The translations under genes and the position numbers were made by a program. The notes below the pieces were generated by a model. That model saw nothing but the letters and a program-made list of their open reading frames with translations, was not told the DNA's origin and did no database searches. Below, one piece after another: positions 54,277-64,000 of a stretch of 64,000 bases of DNA. Location of the stretch: positions 1-64,000 of the forward strand of contig NZ_JAMBOF010000003.1 in the NCBI RefSeq assembly GCF_023715485.1, read 5' to 3'. The stretch comes from Mesobacillus subterraneus. Lineage in GTDB: Bacteria; Bacillota; Bacilli; Bacillales; Cytobacillaceae. How positions within the stretch are numbered: position 1 is the first letter of the stretch; every line of letters starts with the position of its first letter.

Positions 54277-55314
54277 ATGCAGGATCGTTTAAAAGAACTG
54301 CAGGCTGAGGCACTTGAAAAAGTCGCTGCAGCAGCTGACCTTAAAGAATTGAATGACATTCGCGTTTCCTATCTAGGAAAAAAAGGTCCAATCACAGAAG
54401 TATTAAAAGGAATGGGCAAGTTATCTGCTGAAGAAAGGCCAATGATGGGCGCACTTGCCAATGAGGTCCGTGACGCTATCTCTGGGCAAATTGAAGTGAA
54501 GCAGCAGGAGCTTGAGGAAGCAGCAGTACAGAAGCAATTGGCAGCTGAACAAATCGACGTGACGCTTCCTGGAAGACCTGTCAAAACAGGCAGTCATCAT
54601 CCGCTTACAAGCATCATTGAAGAAATCGAAGATCTTTTCATCGGCATGGGCTACACAGTAGAAGAAGGCCCGGAAGTCGAGAAGGATTATTATAACTTTG
54701 AAGCATTGAATCTTCCGAAGGGACACCCTGCCCGCGATATGCAGGATTCCTTCTATATTACTGAGGAAATCCTGATGCGCACGCACACTTCCCCGGTCCA
54801 GGCAAGGACAATGGAGAAGCACCAGGGGAAGGGTCCTGTAAGAATCATCTGCCCGGGCAAGGTATACCGCCGCGATAACGATGATGCGACTCATTCGCAT
54901 CAGTTCATGCAAATTGAAGGGCTTGTAGTCGATGAGAATGTCAGAATGAGCGACCTGAAAGGCACGCTTCAAGTATTTGCTAAGAAAATGTTCGGTGAAG
55001 ACCGTGAAATCCGTCTGCGCCCTAGCTTCTTCCCATTCACAGAGCCATCAGTAGAGATGGACATTTCTTGTAAAATCTGCGGAGGATCAGGCTGCAGCGT
55101 TTGTAAAGGAACTGGCTGGATCGAGATTCTTGGAGCTGGAATGGTTCATCCGAATGTACTTGAAATGGCGGGCTATGATTCAAAGAAATATACAGGCTTT
55201 GCATTCGGTATGGGTCCAGAGCGGATCGCGATGCTTAAGTATGGAGTCGACGACATCCGTCATTTCTACACAAACGATGTCCGCTTCTTGAAGCAATTTT
55301 CAGTCGAAGAATAA
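54277..55314 (+). CDS. pheS: phenylalanyl-tRNA synthetase alpha subunit
   Basis: Catalytic half of the alpha2-beta2 PheRS. Length 345: N-terminal coiled coil (about 1-85), then the class II core with [10 protein letters not shown]-type sequence ([13 protein letters not shown]), motif 2 ([18 protein letters not shown]), [15 protein letters not shown] and motif 3 ([17 protein letters not shown]). [18 protein letters not shown] cysteine cluster is present. The frame is open upstream into the T-box; GAAGGAGG before ATG 54277 fixes the start. pheT follows after 20 bases. Confidence 0.96.
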   Translation: MQDRLKELQAEALEKVAAAADLKELNDIRVSYLGKKGPITEVLKGMGKLSAEERPMMGALANEVRDAISGQIEVKQQELEEAAVQKQLAAEQIDVTLPGRPVKTGSHHPLTSIIEEIEDLFIGMGYTVEEGPEVEKDYYNFEALNLPKGHPARDMQDSFYITEEILMRTHTSPVQARTMEKHQGKGPVRIICPGKVYRRDNDDATHSHQFMQIEGLVVDENVRMSDLKGTLQVFAKKMFGEDREIRLRPSFFPFTEPSVEMDISCKICGGSGCSVCKGTGWIEILGAGMVHPNVLEMAGYDSKKYTGFAFGMGPERIAMLKYGVDDIRHFYTNDVRFLKQFSVEE

Positions 55315-55334
55315 AGGAATAGGAGGATTTAACC

Positions 55335-57749
55335 ATGTTGGTATCATATAAATGGCTTCAGGATTATATTGATTTATCAGGTGTATCAGCGGAAGAGCTT
55401 GCTGAAAAAATCACCAAGAGCGGCATAGAGGTTGAAGGGGTAGAAAAGTTAAACGAGGGCATGAGCGGAATAATGGTTGGCCATGTGCTTGAGTGTGAAA
55501 AGCATCCTAATGCGGAAAAACTGAACAAAACACTTGTTGACCTAGGCAACGGTGAAACGGTTCAGATCATTTGCGGTGCAGCGAATGTCGGCAAAGGCCA
55601 AAAGGTTGCGGTTGCGACGGTTGGAGCTGTTCTTCCTGGCAACTTCAAAATCAAAAAGGCAAAGCTTCGCGGCGAAGAATCCCATGGGATGATTTGCTCG
55701 CTGCAGGAGCTTGGCATCGAAGGCAAACTCGCGCCTAAAGAGTATGCTGAGGGAATTTACAATTTCACTCCAGACACGGAAATCGGCCAGGACGCTTTGG
55801 TAGCTTTAAACAGGGATGACGAAATCCTTGAGCTAGGTCTGACGCCAAACCGCGCAGATGCCATGAGTATGCTTGGTGTTGCGTACGAGGTAGGAGCGAT
55901 TCTTGGCAAGGACATTAAACTTCCTAATCCGCAGCCGGAAACTTCTTCTGAACAAGCAAATGACTATATTAACGTAACAGTTGAAGCAAAAGAAGATAAT
56001 CCTCTCTACGTGGCGAAAGTCATCAAAAATGTGAAGGTTGGCCCATCACCGGTCTGGCTGCAAACAAGGCTGATGGCTGCAGGTATCCGCCCGCATAATA
56101 ATGTCGTGGATATCACGAACTATATTTTATTGGAGTATGGCCAGCCACTTCACGCATTCGATTACGATAAACTGGGATCGAAAGAAATCCTTGTACGCCG
56201 TGCGAAGGATGGAGAAGTGATTGAAACGCTTGATGATGCAAAACGAACATTGTCTTCAGAGCACCTTGTGATTACAAACGGAACTGAGCCAGTAGCGCTT
56301 GCGGGTGTTATGGGCGGAGCGAACTCTGAAGTAGGAAGCGATACTACAACAGTATTGCTTGAATCGGCTTATTTTACAGGCGGAGCCATCCGCAAGGCAT
56401 CAAAAGACCATGGTTTAAGAAGTGAAGCAAGCTCACGCTACGAAAAGGGTGTTGATCCTGAGAGAGTGCGCCCTGCTGCTGAACGTGCGGCTGAATTGAT
56501 GATTCAGCTAGCTGGCGGCGAACTTCTTGGCGGCGTTGTCGAGGCAGATTCACTTGAAGTCAAACCAGCTGTTGTTTCAACAACACTCGAAAAAATCAAT
56601 AAAGTATTGGGAACAGATCTTGAAATGAAGCAGGTCGAAGACATTTTTGCCCGCCTTAAGTTCGAAACATCTGTGGATAACAATACAATTACAGTAACAG
56701 TGCCAACTCGCCGCGGGGACATTACAATCGAAGAAGATTTGATTGAAGAAGTCGGCCGCCTGTTTGGCTACGATAACCTCCCGACAACTCTTCCGATTGG
56801 CGCTTCAACACCTGGCCATCTTTCTGAATATCAGAAAAAACGCCGTGTTGTCCGCCGTTTCATGGAAGGTGCCGGCCTGTATCAGGCAGTGACTTACTCA
56901 CTAACAAGTGCTGAAAAAGCTGCTCAATATGCTTTGGATCAGCGAGAACCTGTTGAACTGGCAATGCCGATGAGCGAAGACCGCAGCATTTTGCGCTTGA
57001 GCATTGTGCCTCAGCTGCTTGAGGTGCTGAAGTATAACATTGCCCGCCAGAACGATAGCGCTGCTGTCTATGAAACTGGAGCAGTATTCCTTAAGAACAG
57101 CAATGACGATCTGCCAGAAGAGCGCGAGCACCTTGCTGCAGCGGTTACTGGTCTTTGGGAAAGCCACCCTTGGCAGGGAGAAAAGAAGCCGGTTGATTTC
57201 TTCGTCCTAAAAGGTATCGTTGAAGGACTTGTCGCTAAGCTTGGCCTCGATAACCAGCTCGGATTCCAGAAGGCAGTGATGGAAGGAATGCATCCAGGAC
57301 GCACAGCTGAAATTTTGCTGAATGGGAATGTGATCGGCTTCATTGGCCAGGTTCATCCAACTATGCAAAAAGCGCTCGATTTGAAAGAGACTTATGTATT
57401 CGAGCTGTCGCTAAAGGCTTTATTGGAAGCTGAAACGGCACCTCTTCAATACACAGCAATTCCGCGCTTCCCGTCGATCACAAGGGATATCGCCCTTGTT
57501 GTTGAGAAAGAAGCTGCTGCTGGCGACCTTAAAAAGGTCATTACCGAAGCTGGAGGAACGCTGTTAAAAGAAGTACAGGTATTTGACCTGTACGAAGGTG
57601 AAAAAATGGAACAAGGAAAGAAATCCCTTGCTTTCTCATTAAAATACTTCGACCCTGAAAAGACATTGACGGATGAAGATATTGCAAAAGCCCATACTAA
57701 AGTGCTTAAAGCCCTTGAAGAACAGGCTGGAGCCGTTTTACGAGGATAA
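55335..57749 (+). CDS. pheT: phenylalanyl-tRNA synthetase beta subunit
   Basis: Non-catalytic and editing half of PheRS, 804 residues. Domains: the tRNA-binding EMAP-like domain (about 40-155, [20 protein letters not shown]), B3/B4 editing domain (about 215-385), B5 (about 410-480), a degenerate class II core (about 490-690) and the C-terminal ferredoxin-fold anticodon domain (about 710-803, [20 protein letters not shown]). AGGAGGA precedes. Second gene of the T-box operon. Confidence 0.96.
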   Translation: MLVSYKWLQDYIDLSGVSAEELAEKITKSGIEVEGVEKLNEGMSGIMVGHVLECEKHPNAEKLNKTLVDLGNGETVQIICGAANVGKGQKVAVATVGAVLPGNFKIKKAKLRGEESHGMICSLQELGIEGKLAPKEYAEGIYNFTPDTEIGQDALVALNRDDEILELGLTPNRADAMSMLGVAYEVGAILGKDIKLPNPQPETSSEQANDYINVTVEAKEDNPLYVAKVIKNVKVGPSPVWLQTRLMAAGIRPHNNVVDITNYILLEYGQPLHAFDYDKLGSKEILVRRAKDGEVIETLDDAKRTLSSEHLVITNGTEPVALAGVMGGANSEVGSDTTTVLLESAYFTGGAIRKASKDHGLRSEASSRYEKGVDPERVRPAAERAAELMIQLAGGELLGGVVEADSLEVKPAVVSTTLEKINKVLGTDLEMKQVEDIFARLKFETSVDNNTITVTVPTRRGDITIEEDLIEEVGRLFGYDNLPTTLPIGASTPGHLSEYQKKRRVVRRFMEGAGLYQAVTYSLTSAEKAAQYALDQREPVELAMPMSEDRSILRLSIVPQLLEVLKYNIARQNDSAAVYETGAVFLKNSNDDLPEEREHLAAAVTGLWESHPWQGEKKPVDFFVLKGIVEGLVAKLGLDNQLGFQKAVMEGMHPGRTAEILLNGNVIGFIGQVHPTMQKALDLKETYVFELSLKALLEAETAPLQYTAIPRFPSITRDIALVVEKEAAAGDLKKVITEAGGTLLKEVQVFDLYEGEKMEQGKKSLAFSLKYFDPEKTLTDEDIAKAHTKVLKALEEQAGAVLRG

Positions 57750-57754
57750 ACAGG

Positions 57755-57783
57755 AAAAAGGCAGCCCGCGGGCTGCCTTTTTA
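57755..57783 (+). terminator. pheST terminator
   Basis: AAAAGGCAGCCC paired with GGGCTGCCTTTT around two bases, followed by T. Confidence 0.9.
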
Positions 57784-57819
57784 ATATGATATTAGCTGAA
57801 TCGTATAAGCATGATACTT

Positions 57820-57989
57820 TTTCCGCGAAAACAACCGAGTATCCCTCGCGAATATCTGGGTTAATCCTGCTAAAGCTTCCTAGTATTCCGCGAAATTTTG
57901 TCGAAATCCCGCAAGTTCTTGTCGAAATCCCGCGGGAACTCCCCGTTATTCCGCGAATTCTTGTCGAAATCCCGCAACTCAGAAAAGCA
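57820..57989. repeat. 21-bp tandem repeat array, GC-rich type
   Basis: Units start at 57820, 57841, 57885, 57906, 57927, 57948 and 57969; the last five follow each other at exactly 21 bp. The shared pattern is AT(T/C)CCGCGAA...TTGTCGAA. 57841-57884 holds two decayed units. It lies after pheT and before the 3' end of the minus-strand rnhC. The sequence is unrelated to the array at 52386-52711 but has the same period. Confidence 0.85.
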
Positions 57990-58013
57990 CTCGTTTGTAT
58001 CCAGGTTTATGAC

Positions 58014-58943
58014 TTATACCCTCGCAATCTTCTTAGCTTTCTCCGTATTGGCAAAATGAAGCTTAACGAACTCAGGCAGCACCTCAATGCCCTTTTCCTG
58101 GATCAGTCTTGCAGCAGCCTTGTCTACTGCAGCCCCAGCACCTTTCGGAATCGTGAAGCCGGCGCGCTTGCTGAGATTTTCAAAGTGGCGGACAAATGCA
58201 TAGCGTGCAATCATCGATGCTGCCGCTACACCGAGATGGATTCCCTCAGCCTTGGTGCTGAACAACACATTCTCTCGCATGATATTTTTCTGGCCTCTTA
58301 AGTGGGCGTAATAGATTTCTTCTTTGGCAAATTGGTCGATCAGGATGGCCTCAGGCTTTTCGGGAGCGATTTTTTCAAGAACATGATTGATTGCCTGGTT
58401 ATGGAGCAGGGCTTTCATTTTTCCCTGCGACATTCCTTTCATCTGCATTTGGTTGTATTTTTCATTATGTAATGTTAGCAGACTGTGTGGAACAAAGGTT
58501 ACTAGCTGTTTTGCGATTTCAGTGATTTTATCATCTTTTAGATTTTTTGAATCCTGCACACCAAGCTCTTTCAGGACCGGAATATCCTGCCGCCTTACGT
58601 AGGCTGCGACGACGGTTATTGGGCCAAAGAAGTCGCCTGTTCCGACCTCATCAGAACCGATGATGGAGATTTCCCCAATATTACGCGGTAAATGTGATGC
58701 TATGGAAGGTGCAGCGGTTTTTTTACTGGCAGGCGCAGCTGCAGTTCCCCATTTTGCTGCCTCAGTTTCCCCGTCTTTTCCCTGAAACAATACTTTTCCT
58801 GATTTATAGGCAGTTATCGCACAGGAAGGTGTTTTTGCAGCAAAAACGCTGCCCGGCGGAAGCTTGTCAATAAGGAACTTGCTATAATATTCTTTCATTT
58901 TTTTGATTTCTTCCGGACTTTTCTGGAGGACACTATTTCCCAT
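58014..58943 (-). CDS. rnhC: ribonuclease HIII
   Basis: Cleaves the RNA strand of RNA-DNA hybrids. Length 309: an N-terminal TBP-like substrate-binding domain (about 1-85), a short Ala-rich linker and the RNase H type 2 core with the catalytic DE in GSDEVGTGDFFGP (near residue 97), VQDSKNLKDDKI, and LIDQFAKEE. GGAGTG precedes the ATG. Divergent from zapA. No own terminator was found; its 3' end runs into the 21-bp array. Confidence 0.95.
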   Translation of the reverse strand: MGNSVLQKSPEEIKKMKEYYSKFLIDKLPPGSVFAAKTPSCAITAYKSGKVLFQGKDGETEAAKWGTAAAPASKKTAAPSIASHLPRNIGEISIIGSDEVGTGDFFGPITVVAAYVRRQDIPVLKELGVQDSKNLKDDKITEIAKQLVTFVPHSLLTLHNEKYNQMQMKGMSQGKMKALLHNQAINHVLEKIAPEKPEAILIDQFAKEEIYYAHLRGQKNIMRENVLFSTKAEGIHLGVAAASMIARYAFVRHFENLSKRAGFTIPKGAGAAVDKAAARLIQEKGIEVLPEFVKLHFANTEKAKKIARV

Positions 58944-59081
58944 TGCATTACACTCCCTGTTTTACATTTCAAAGTTAGACATTATCTTCCAAAAAACATA
59001 TGCATCTGACAGGCAAATACTTCCCAGTGATTTGCGTTCATGTTATAGTATAAAATAGGATTCTTACGAATGGGGGCATAA

Positions 59082-59345
59082 ATGTTGTCAGACATAAAAA
59101 AAAATCGTTCGACTGTAGATATATTTGGACAGCAATATGTCATAGTCGGCTCAGAAAGCACAAGCCATATCCGGCTCATTGCCTCGATGGTAGACGATAA
59201 AATGCGAGAAATCGGCTCAGCGAATCCTTCACTTGATACTAGTAAGTTAGCTGTATTAACTGCTGTAAATGCCGTTAATGATTACATAAAAATGAAAGAT
59301 CGTGTTGAATCGCTCGAAGCGGAAATTAAAAGGTTAAAGGACTGA
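59082..59345 (+). CDS. zapA: cell division protein ZapA
   Basis: Small FtsZ-associated protein (87 residues) that promotes Z-ring bundling. The N-terminal beta part ([21 protein letters not shown]) and the C-terminal coiled coil ([20 protein letters not shown]) are typical. GGGGG lies 5 bases before the ATG. It is followed by cvpA after 8 bases, the same pair as yshA-yshB. Confidence 0.92.
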   Translation: MLSDIKKNRSTVDIFGQQYVIVGSESTSHIRLIASMVDDKMREIGSANPSLDTSKLAVLTAVNAVNDYIKMKDRVESLEAEIKRLKD

Positions 59346-59353
59346 ACTTATTC

Positions 59354-59896
59354 ATGCTTGATCTTGCAGTTTTAGCTATTTTGCTTATTGGCTTTATCGT
59401 GGGGCTGAAGAGGGGGTTCATCCTGCAATCCATTCATTTAGCCGGATTTATCGCCGCCTTCATTGTTGCATACATATACTATGACCAGCTGGCACCAAAG
59501 CTGACATTGTGGATACCTTATCCTAACCTTGGCAGCAATGCTACATTAAACTTGCTATTTGAAAATGCCAATCTAGAAGGTGCTTATTACCGGGCAATCG
59601 CGTTTGCGGCGATTTTCTTCGCTGTGAAAATTTTGCTCCAGATTATCGGGTCGATGCTGGATTTTGTGGCAAACCTGCCAATACTGCACCAGTTGAACGT
59701 TTGGGCTGGCGGATTGTTAGGATTTGTTGAAGTTTACCTTGTTTTGTTCATCGTTCTGTACATAGCAGCATTACTGCCAATCCAGGCAATCCAGGGACCT
59801 CTGAACGATTCAATTCTTGCCGAAAATATCATAAAAAATACACCTGTTTTTTCCCAGCAAATTAAACAACTATGGATTGAATATATGGCTGCATAA
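59354..59896 (+). CDS. yshB: CvpA-family membrane protein YshB
   Basis: A 180-residue protein with four predicted helices, matching the CvpA family (named for colicin V production in E. coli). The N-terminal LAILLIGFIVGLKRGFILQS is characteristic. The role in Bacillus is not established. The ribosome binding site (AAAGGA) is inside the zapA end, 12 bases before the ATG. A terminator begins at the stop codon. Confidence 0.88.
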   Translation: MLDLAVLAILLIGFIVGLKRGFILQSIHLAGFIAAFIVAYIYYDQLAPKLTLWIPYPNLGSNATLNLLFENANLEGAYYRAIAFAAIFFAVKILLQIIGSMLDFVANLPILHQLNVWAGGLLGFVEVYLVLFIVLYIAALLPIQAIQGPLNDSILAENIIKNTPVFSQQIKQLWIEYMAA

Positions 59897-59920
59897 CTTC
59901 TCTGTTGCGGAGAAGTTTTT
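59895..59920 (+). terminator. zapA-cvpA terminator
   Basis: AACTTCTC (59895-59902) pairs with GAGAAGTT (59910-59917), T-run to 59920. Confidence 0.82.
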
Positions 59921-59931
59921 CTTTTATAAAG

Positions 59932-60017
59932 GCTCTTTTCGTAAACATAGTTGCCTTCACACTCAAAAGTTTGCAGTTACCAATACTTTCTATGTACCGG
60001 CATTTCTCGAAAAGAGC
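59932..60017. repeat. dispersed inverted-repeat element, copy 2
   Basis: The same arms as at 12080-12165: GCTCTTTTCG (59932-59941) and CGAAAAGAGC (60008-60017), again 66 bp apart, followed by TCGAGGC and TATATA. The interior also shares short strings (GTTGCC). It lies before polX. Confidence 0.75.
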
Positions 60018-60141
60018 TCGAGGCTCAGCATATATAACTTCATTTAATTTCACAGTGGCGCTTGTTTTCTATAAAATAGATAACAATGACTAATATTCCA
60101 GGCAAGTATGCTGGAAAGATCTTAAAAGGCAGGTGGGCATT

Positions 60142-61863
60142 ATGTCTGTAAATAAAAAAGATATCGTACAATTGCTTGAAACAATTGCTATATATATGGA
60201 ACTAAAAGGAGAAAACCCATTTAAGGTGTCGGCATTCAGAAAGGCGGCAGCTGCTCTTGAGGCCGATGAACGAAGCATGTCAGAGATGGGGGACCCTACT
60301 GAACTCAAAGGAATTGGCAAAGGGACAGCTGGAGTCATCATTGAATTCATGGAGACAGGACAATCAACCGAGCTAAAAGAATTACAAGAAGAAGTCCCAA
60401 GTGGATTGATTCCGCTGCTGCAGCTGCCAGGTATGGGCGGCAAAAAAATTGCCAAGCTGTATAAGGAGCTTGGAGTCGAAAGCATCCATGACTTGGAGGA
60501 AGCAGCAAAGGAAGGGAAAATCCGTGATCTTGCAGGCTTCGGCAAGAAAACGGAAGAGAAAATCCTTGCAGCTATTCAAAACTTTGGGACAAGGCCGGAA
60601 CGGCTGCCATTAGCATATATGCTGCCAGTCTCAGAATTAATTGAATCATATCTTCAAAAGATAGAAGATATCGATCAGTTTTCCAGGGCAGGAAGCTTGA
60701 GAAGGATGAGAGAGACAATAAAGGATCTCGATTTTATTATTGCTTCTTCAAACCCGGCTTCAGTGAAGGATGAATTGGTCAAGCTGCCAAAAATAAAAGA
60801 AATCATCGCAGCAGGCGATACAAAGGTTTCCGTGACGCTGGGGCTTGATTACGATGTAAATGTCGATTTTCGCCTCGTTGATCCTGAAGAATTCGCGACT
60901 GCTCTTCACCATTTCACTGGCTCGAAGGACCACAATGTCAGAATGCGCCAGCTTGCGAAGGAAAAAGGCGAGAAGATCAGTGAGTATGGAGTGGAAAACG
61001 TTGAAACTGGAAAAGTTACAACGTTTAAATCCGAAGAAGAATTTTACCAGTATTTCGAACTTCCGTTCATACCGCCAGAACTGCGTGAAGACGGATCGGA
61101 AGTGGAATTATTTAAAGAAGAATTAAAACTCATCACACTGGAATCGATTAAAGGCGACCTTCATATGCATTCTACGTGGAGTGACGGCGGTCATTCAATT
61201 GAAGAGATGGCAAATGAATGTATCGCGAGAGGTTATAAATATATGGCGATCACCGACCATTCGCAGTATTTGAAGGTAGCGAACGGGCTGACGCCAGAAC
61301 GGTTGCGAAAGCAGATTGAAGAAGTGAGGGAATTGAATAAGAAATTCGATGATTTCACGATTCTTACGGGTATTGAAATGGATATTTTACCGGATGGCAG
61401 CCTGGATTTTGAAGATGATTTGCTCTCTGAGCTGGACTTGGTCATTGCATCAATCCATTCTTCATTTTCACAGCCGACTGAAAAAATCATGCACAGGCTG
61501 AAAACAGCTCTTATGAATGCCCATGTCGATATCATTGCCCACCCGACCGGAAGGCTGATTGGCAGACGCGAGGGGTATTCGGTGGATATGGAGATGCTGA
61601 TTGAACTGGCAAAGGATACGAATACAGCTCTGGAGCTGAATGCAAACCCTAACAGGCTCGATTTAGCATCAGAATACTTAAGAAAAGCGCAGGATGCGGG
61701 CGTGAAAATTGTGATCAACACAGATGCCCATAAGGTAGATACACTTGAACATATGGGCATAGGCGTTACTGCGGCAAGAAAAGGCTGGATCAAGGAATCC
61801 ACTGTTGTGAATGCGTTGGATCTGAAGGGATTGCTTGATTTCCTGCATGGCCGCAATCAATAA
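60142..61863 (+). CDS. polX: DNA polymerase/3'-5' exonuclease PolX
   Basis: Family X polymerase with a C-terminal PHP domain, 573 residues; fills small gaps in base-excision repair and has exonuclease and AP-endonuclease activity in B. subtilis. Helix-hairpin-helix repeats (about 50-130; LKGIGKGTAGVI, LPGMGGKKIAKLY), catalytic aspartates in IKDLDFIIAS and NVDFRLV (palm, about 195-245), and the PHP metal ligands in GDLHMHSTWSDGGHS, AITDHS and VINTDAHKVD. GCAGGTGG precedes ATG 60142; the GTG at 60133 is inside that site. Confidence 0.94.
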   Translation: MSVNKKDIVQLLETIAIYMELKGENPFKVSAFRKAAAALEADERSMSEMGDPTELKGIGKGTAGVIIEFMETGQSTELKELQEEVPSGLIPLLQLPGMGGKKIAKLYKELGVESIHDLEEAAKEGKIRDLAGFGKKTEEKILAAIQNFGTRPERLPLAYMLPVSELIESYLQKIEDIDQFSRAGSLRRMRETIKDLDFIIASSNPASVKDELVKLPKIKEIIAAGDTKVSVTLGLDYDVNVDFRLVDPEEFATALHHFTGSKDHNVRMRQLAKEKGEKISEYGVENVETGKVTTFKSEEEFYQYFELPFIPPELREDGSEVELFKEELKLITLESIKGDLHMHSTWSDGGHSIEEMANECIARGYKYMAITDHSQYLKVANGLTPERLRKQIEEVRELNKKFDDFTILTGIEMDILPDGSLDFEDDLLSELDLVIASIHSSFSQPTEKIMHRLKTALMNAHVDIIAHPTGRLIGRREGYSVDMEMLIELAKDTNTALELNANPNRLDLASEYLRKAQDAGVKIVINTDAHKVDTLEHMGIGVTAARKGWIKESTVVNALDLKGLLDFLHGRNQ

Positions 61864-61883
61864 ATTAGAAGGAATATACATTT

Positions 61884-62016
61884 CACTTCGAGAAATGTCC
61901 AACTCCAGCGCCTAGCCCCTCGAGTCGCTTCGGTCCTGCCAATGAAGTCAAAGAACGACTTCACTGTCAGGCCCTCCAGCGCTTGTCGGGGCTAACCAAG
62001 GCGCTTGCGCTTTTCT
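61884..62016. repeat. dispersed element GCGCCTAGCCCC, copy before mutS2
   Basis: Close match to 41592-41724 over its whole length, including CTTCGAGAAATGTCC, GCGCCTAGCCCCTCGAGTCG, the TGAAGTC-N7-GACTTCA stem and GGCGCTTGCGCTTTTCT. It ends about 25 bases before the mutS2 ribosome binding site. Confidence 0.8.
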
Positions 62017-62053
62017 AAAAAGAACCTTCGAATGAGAAGAAGGAGGAAATTTT

Positions 62054-64000
62054 GTGCAGCAAAGAGTCATGAAAACACTTGAATTTGATAAGGTCAGGAA
62101 CCAGCTGATTGAACATACATCATCCTCACTGGGACGGGAAAAAGCACTGGCGTTAGTGCCGTCTGTTGACTTTGATGAGGTAGCACGGCTGCAGGACGAA
62201 ACGGACGAAGCAGCAAAGGTGCTCAGGCTCAAGGGGAACATTCCTTTGGGCGGCATCCATGATATCAGGCCTCATGTTAAAAGGGCCCAAATTGGCGGAA
62301 TGCTGAGCCCGCATGAATTGATCCATGTAGCAAGTACTGTCCATGCGAGCAGACAGATGAAGCGATTCATTGAAGACTTGCAGGAACTAACAGAGGTACC
62401 GATTTTATTGAGCTATTCGGAAAGAATCATCGTGCTGGCTAATTTGGAAGAATCAATTAGAAATGCAATCGATGAGGGCGGCGAAGTGCTTGACGGGGCG
62501 AGCGAAACGCTTAGGTCGCTCCGCCAGCAGATTAGAACGAGAGAAGCAAGGGTGCGCGAAAAGCTTGAGAGCATGATTCGCTCCTCAAATGCATCAAAGA
62601 TGTTGTCTGATGCGATCATCACGATCAGGAATGACAGATTCGTCATTCCAGTCAAACAAGAGTATCGTGCGCATTATGGCGGCATCATCCATGACCAGAG
62701 CTCTTCTGGGCAAACACTGTTCATCGAACCGCAATCTGTCGTCCAGTTGAACAACGAACTTCAGAGCATCAGGGTAAAAGAACAGCAGGAAATCGAAAGG
62801 ATACTTTCGGAACTTTCGGCATTGACTGCTGACCACCATGATGAGCTCCTTGAAATCGTCGTCATCATGGGAGAACTTGATTTCATGTTTGCGAAAGCTC
62901 GCTATGGAAGCAAGATCAAGGCCTCGAAACCAATCGTGAACAATGAGGGACGCATCAACCTTTTCCAGGCAAGGCATCCTCTGATTTCGATTGATGAAGT
63001 AGTTCCAAACAGCATCGCTCTTGGGAAGGATTATACGACGATTGTCATTACTGGTCCCAACACCGGTGGTAAAACCGTTACCTTGAAGACAGTTGGCCTT
63101 TGTACGCTAATGGCCCAGGCTGGCTTGCAGATCCCGGCGCATGATGGATCAGAAGTAGCTGTTTTTGAATCTGTTTACGCAGACATCGGCGATGAACAAT
63201 CTATTGAGCAAAGCTTGAGTACTTTTTCATCCCATATGGTCAATATCGTCGAGATTCTTAACAAGGTGGACTATAACAGCCTTGTACTTTTCGATGAACT
63301 TGGAGCGGGAACGGATCCGCAGGAAGGTGCAGCGCTTGCCATTTCAATTCTCGATGAAGTTTATAAATGCGGGGCAAGGGTGATTGCTACAACTCACTAT
63401 CCTGAGCTAAAGGCCTATGGATATAACCGCGAAGGCGTCATAAATGCCAGCGTCGAATTTGACGTAGAAACGCTCAGTCCTACCTACAAGCTATTGATCG
63501 GTGTTCCAGGACGAAGCAATGCATTCGAGATTTCAAAAAGGCTTGGGCTGAAAGAATCAGTCATAGAAACGGCAAGGTCCTATATAAGCGAGGACAGCAA
63601 TGAAGTTGAAAACATGATAGCTTCCCTAGAGTCGAGCAGGAAGCAGGCAGAAAGAGACCGAGATGAAGCCCACCAGTTTCTGAAGGATGCAGAATACCTG
63701 CATCAGGATATGCAAAAGCAGATGGCCGCTTATTATGAGAAAAAAGACGAGCTGGCAGAAAAAGCAAAGGTAAAAGCTGCTTCGATTGTTGAAAAGGCGA
63801 AAGAAGAAGCTGAGGAAATCATCCGTGATCTTCGCAAGCTCCGTCTTGAAAAAGGAGCTGAGATTAAGGAGCATGAGTTAATCGATGCGAAAAAGCGCCT
63901 GAGTGATGCGGCACCTGAACTGAACCAGGTAAGAAAAGGCGGCAAGGCAAAGCCAGGCAAGCATGAGTTTAAGCCTGGCGATGAGGTCAAGGTATTGACA
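62054..64000 (+). CDS. mutS2: endonuclease MutS2 (3' end outside window)
   Basis: MutS-family ATPase with a nuclease function (anti-recombination and, in B. subtilis, ribosome rescue). 649 codons are present and in frame to the last base; the rest, including the C-terminal Smr domain, lies beyond. Seen: N-terminal clamp/lever regions (about 1-320), ABC-type ATPase with Walker A GPNTGGKT near residue 336, [19 protein letters not shown], Walker [17 protein letters not shown] near 412, [13 protein letters not shown], and the coiled-coil region from about 515. Start GTG 62054, with AAGGAGG 7 bases upstream, gives [14 protein letters not shown]. Confidence 0.95.
   Translation, partial: MQQRVMKTLEFDKVRNQLIEHTSSSLGREKALALVPSVDFDEVARLQDETDEAAKVLRLKGNIPLGGIHDIRPHVKRAQIGGMLSPHELIHVASTVHASRQMKRFIEDLQELTEVPILLSYSERIIVLANLEESIRNAIDEGGEVLDGASETLRSLRQQIRTREARVREKLESMIRSSNASKMLSDAIITIRNDRFVIPVKQEYRAHYGGIIHDQSSSGQTLFIEPQSVVQLNNELQSIRVKEQQEIERILSELSALTADHHDELLEIVVIMGELDFMFAKARYGSKIKASKPIVNNEGRINLFQARHPLISIDEVVPNSIALGKDYTTIVITGPNTGGKTVTLKTVGLCTLMAQAGLQIPAHDGSEVAVFESVYADIGDEQSIEQSLSTFSSHMVNIVEILNKVDYNSLVLFDELGAGTDPQEGAALAISILDEVYKCGARVIATTHYPELKAYGYNREGVINASVEFDVETLSPTYKLLIGVPGRSNAFEISKRLGLKESVIETARSYISEDSNEVENMIASLESSRKQAERDRDEAHQFLKDAEYLHQDMQKQMAAYYEKKDELAEKAKVKAASIVEKAKEEAEEIIRDLRKLRLEKGAEIKEHELIDAKKRLSDAAPELNQVRKGGKAKPGKHEFKPGDEVKVLT

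Noticed and set aside
56672-56680. DnaA-box 9-mer TGTGGATAA
   Set aside because: It is inside the pheT coding region and isolated; chance match.
57786-58301. 171-codon plus-strand frame after pheT
   Set aside because: It is the 21-bp array read as protein, then the antisense of rnhC.

Overview
The window is a chromosomal segment of a low-to-moderate GC, endospore-forming Bacillaceae bacterium (Bacillus or Mesobacillus type). The evidence is a near-continuous run of genes in the Bacillus subtilis order ytkL to mutS2 (with ytoI, nrnA, dnaE, accDA, pfkA-pyk, citZ-icd-mdh, phoPR, polA, gapB, speD, dnaBI, thrS, infC-rpmI-rplT, pheST and polX between them). There are also sporulation genes (ytrH, ytrI, ytvI, ytaF, ytxC, sspI) and Bacillus-type T-box and L20 leaders. 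No protein search was run; gene names rest on recognised sequence and order.

Layout. 0-2.1 kb: the end of an IS256-family insertion sequence and an isolated lipoprotein gene. 2.2-8.5 kb: an M24 peptidase, ytkL, ytoI, ytpI, nrnA and the ytrH-ytrI pair. 8.6-19.2 kb: dnaE, malic enzyme, a GntR regulator, accD-accA and pfkA-pyk. 19.2-20.5 kb: an accessory patch of nested repeats and a frameshifted acetyltransferase. 20.7-27.9 kb: fxsA, ytvI, ytwI, the citZ-icd-mdh TCA genes behind a long leader, and a MaoC-like gene. 28-32.8 kb: phoP-phoR, a predicted Pho-controlled small RNA, and hflK-hflC. 33-38 kb: polA-mutM-ytaF-coaE. 38.1-45.1 kb: gapB, repeats, speD, a small unknown gene, nrdR, dnaB-dnaI and ytxC. 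45.1-57.8 kb: thrS (T-box), infC-rpmI-rplT (L20 leader), ysdA, ysdB, dUTPase, ysdC, sspI, ysgA and pheS-pheT (T-box). 58-64 kb: rnhC, zapA, cvpA, polX and the 5' part of mutS2.

Functionally the window joins central carbon metabolism (pfkA, pyk, malic enzyme, gapB, citZ, icd, mdh) and fatty-acid initiation (accDA) with replication and repair (dnaE, polA, mutM, dnaB, dnaI, rnhC, polX, mutS2) and translation (thrS, pheST, infC, rpmI, rplT).

The least expected content is between genes: (i) four TTAACA-like PhoP half-sites at exact 11-bp spacing, placed before a -10 box and a roughly 63-nt terminator-ended transcript next to phoR; (ii) paired GntR-type palindromes in front of the malic enzyme gene and accD, flanking a GntR gene; (iii) at least four families of short dispersed elements, one of them directly upstream of both dnaB and mutS2; (iv) tandem arrays with a 21-bp period, of unrelated sequence, in two (perhaps three) intergenic gaps.
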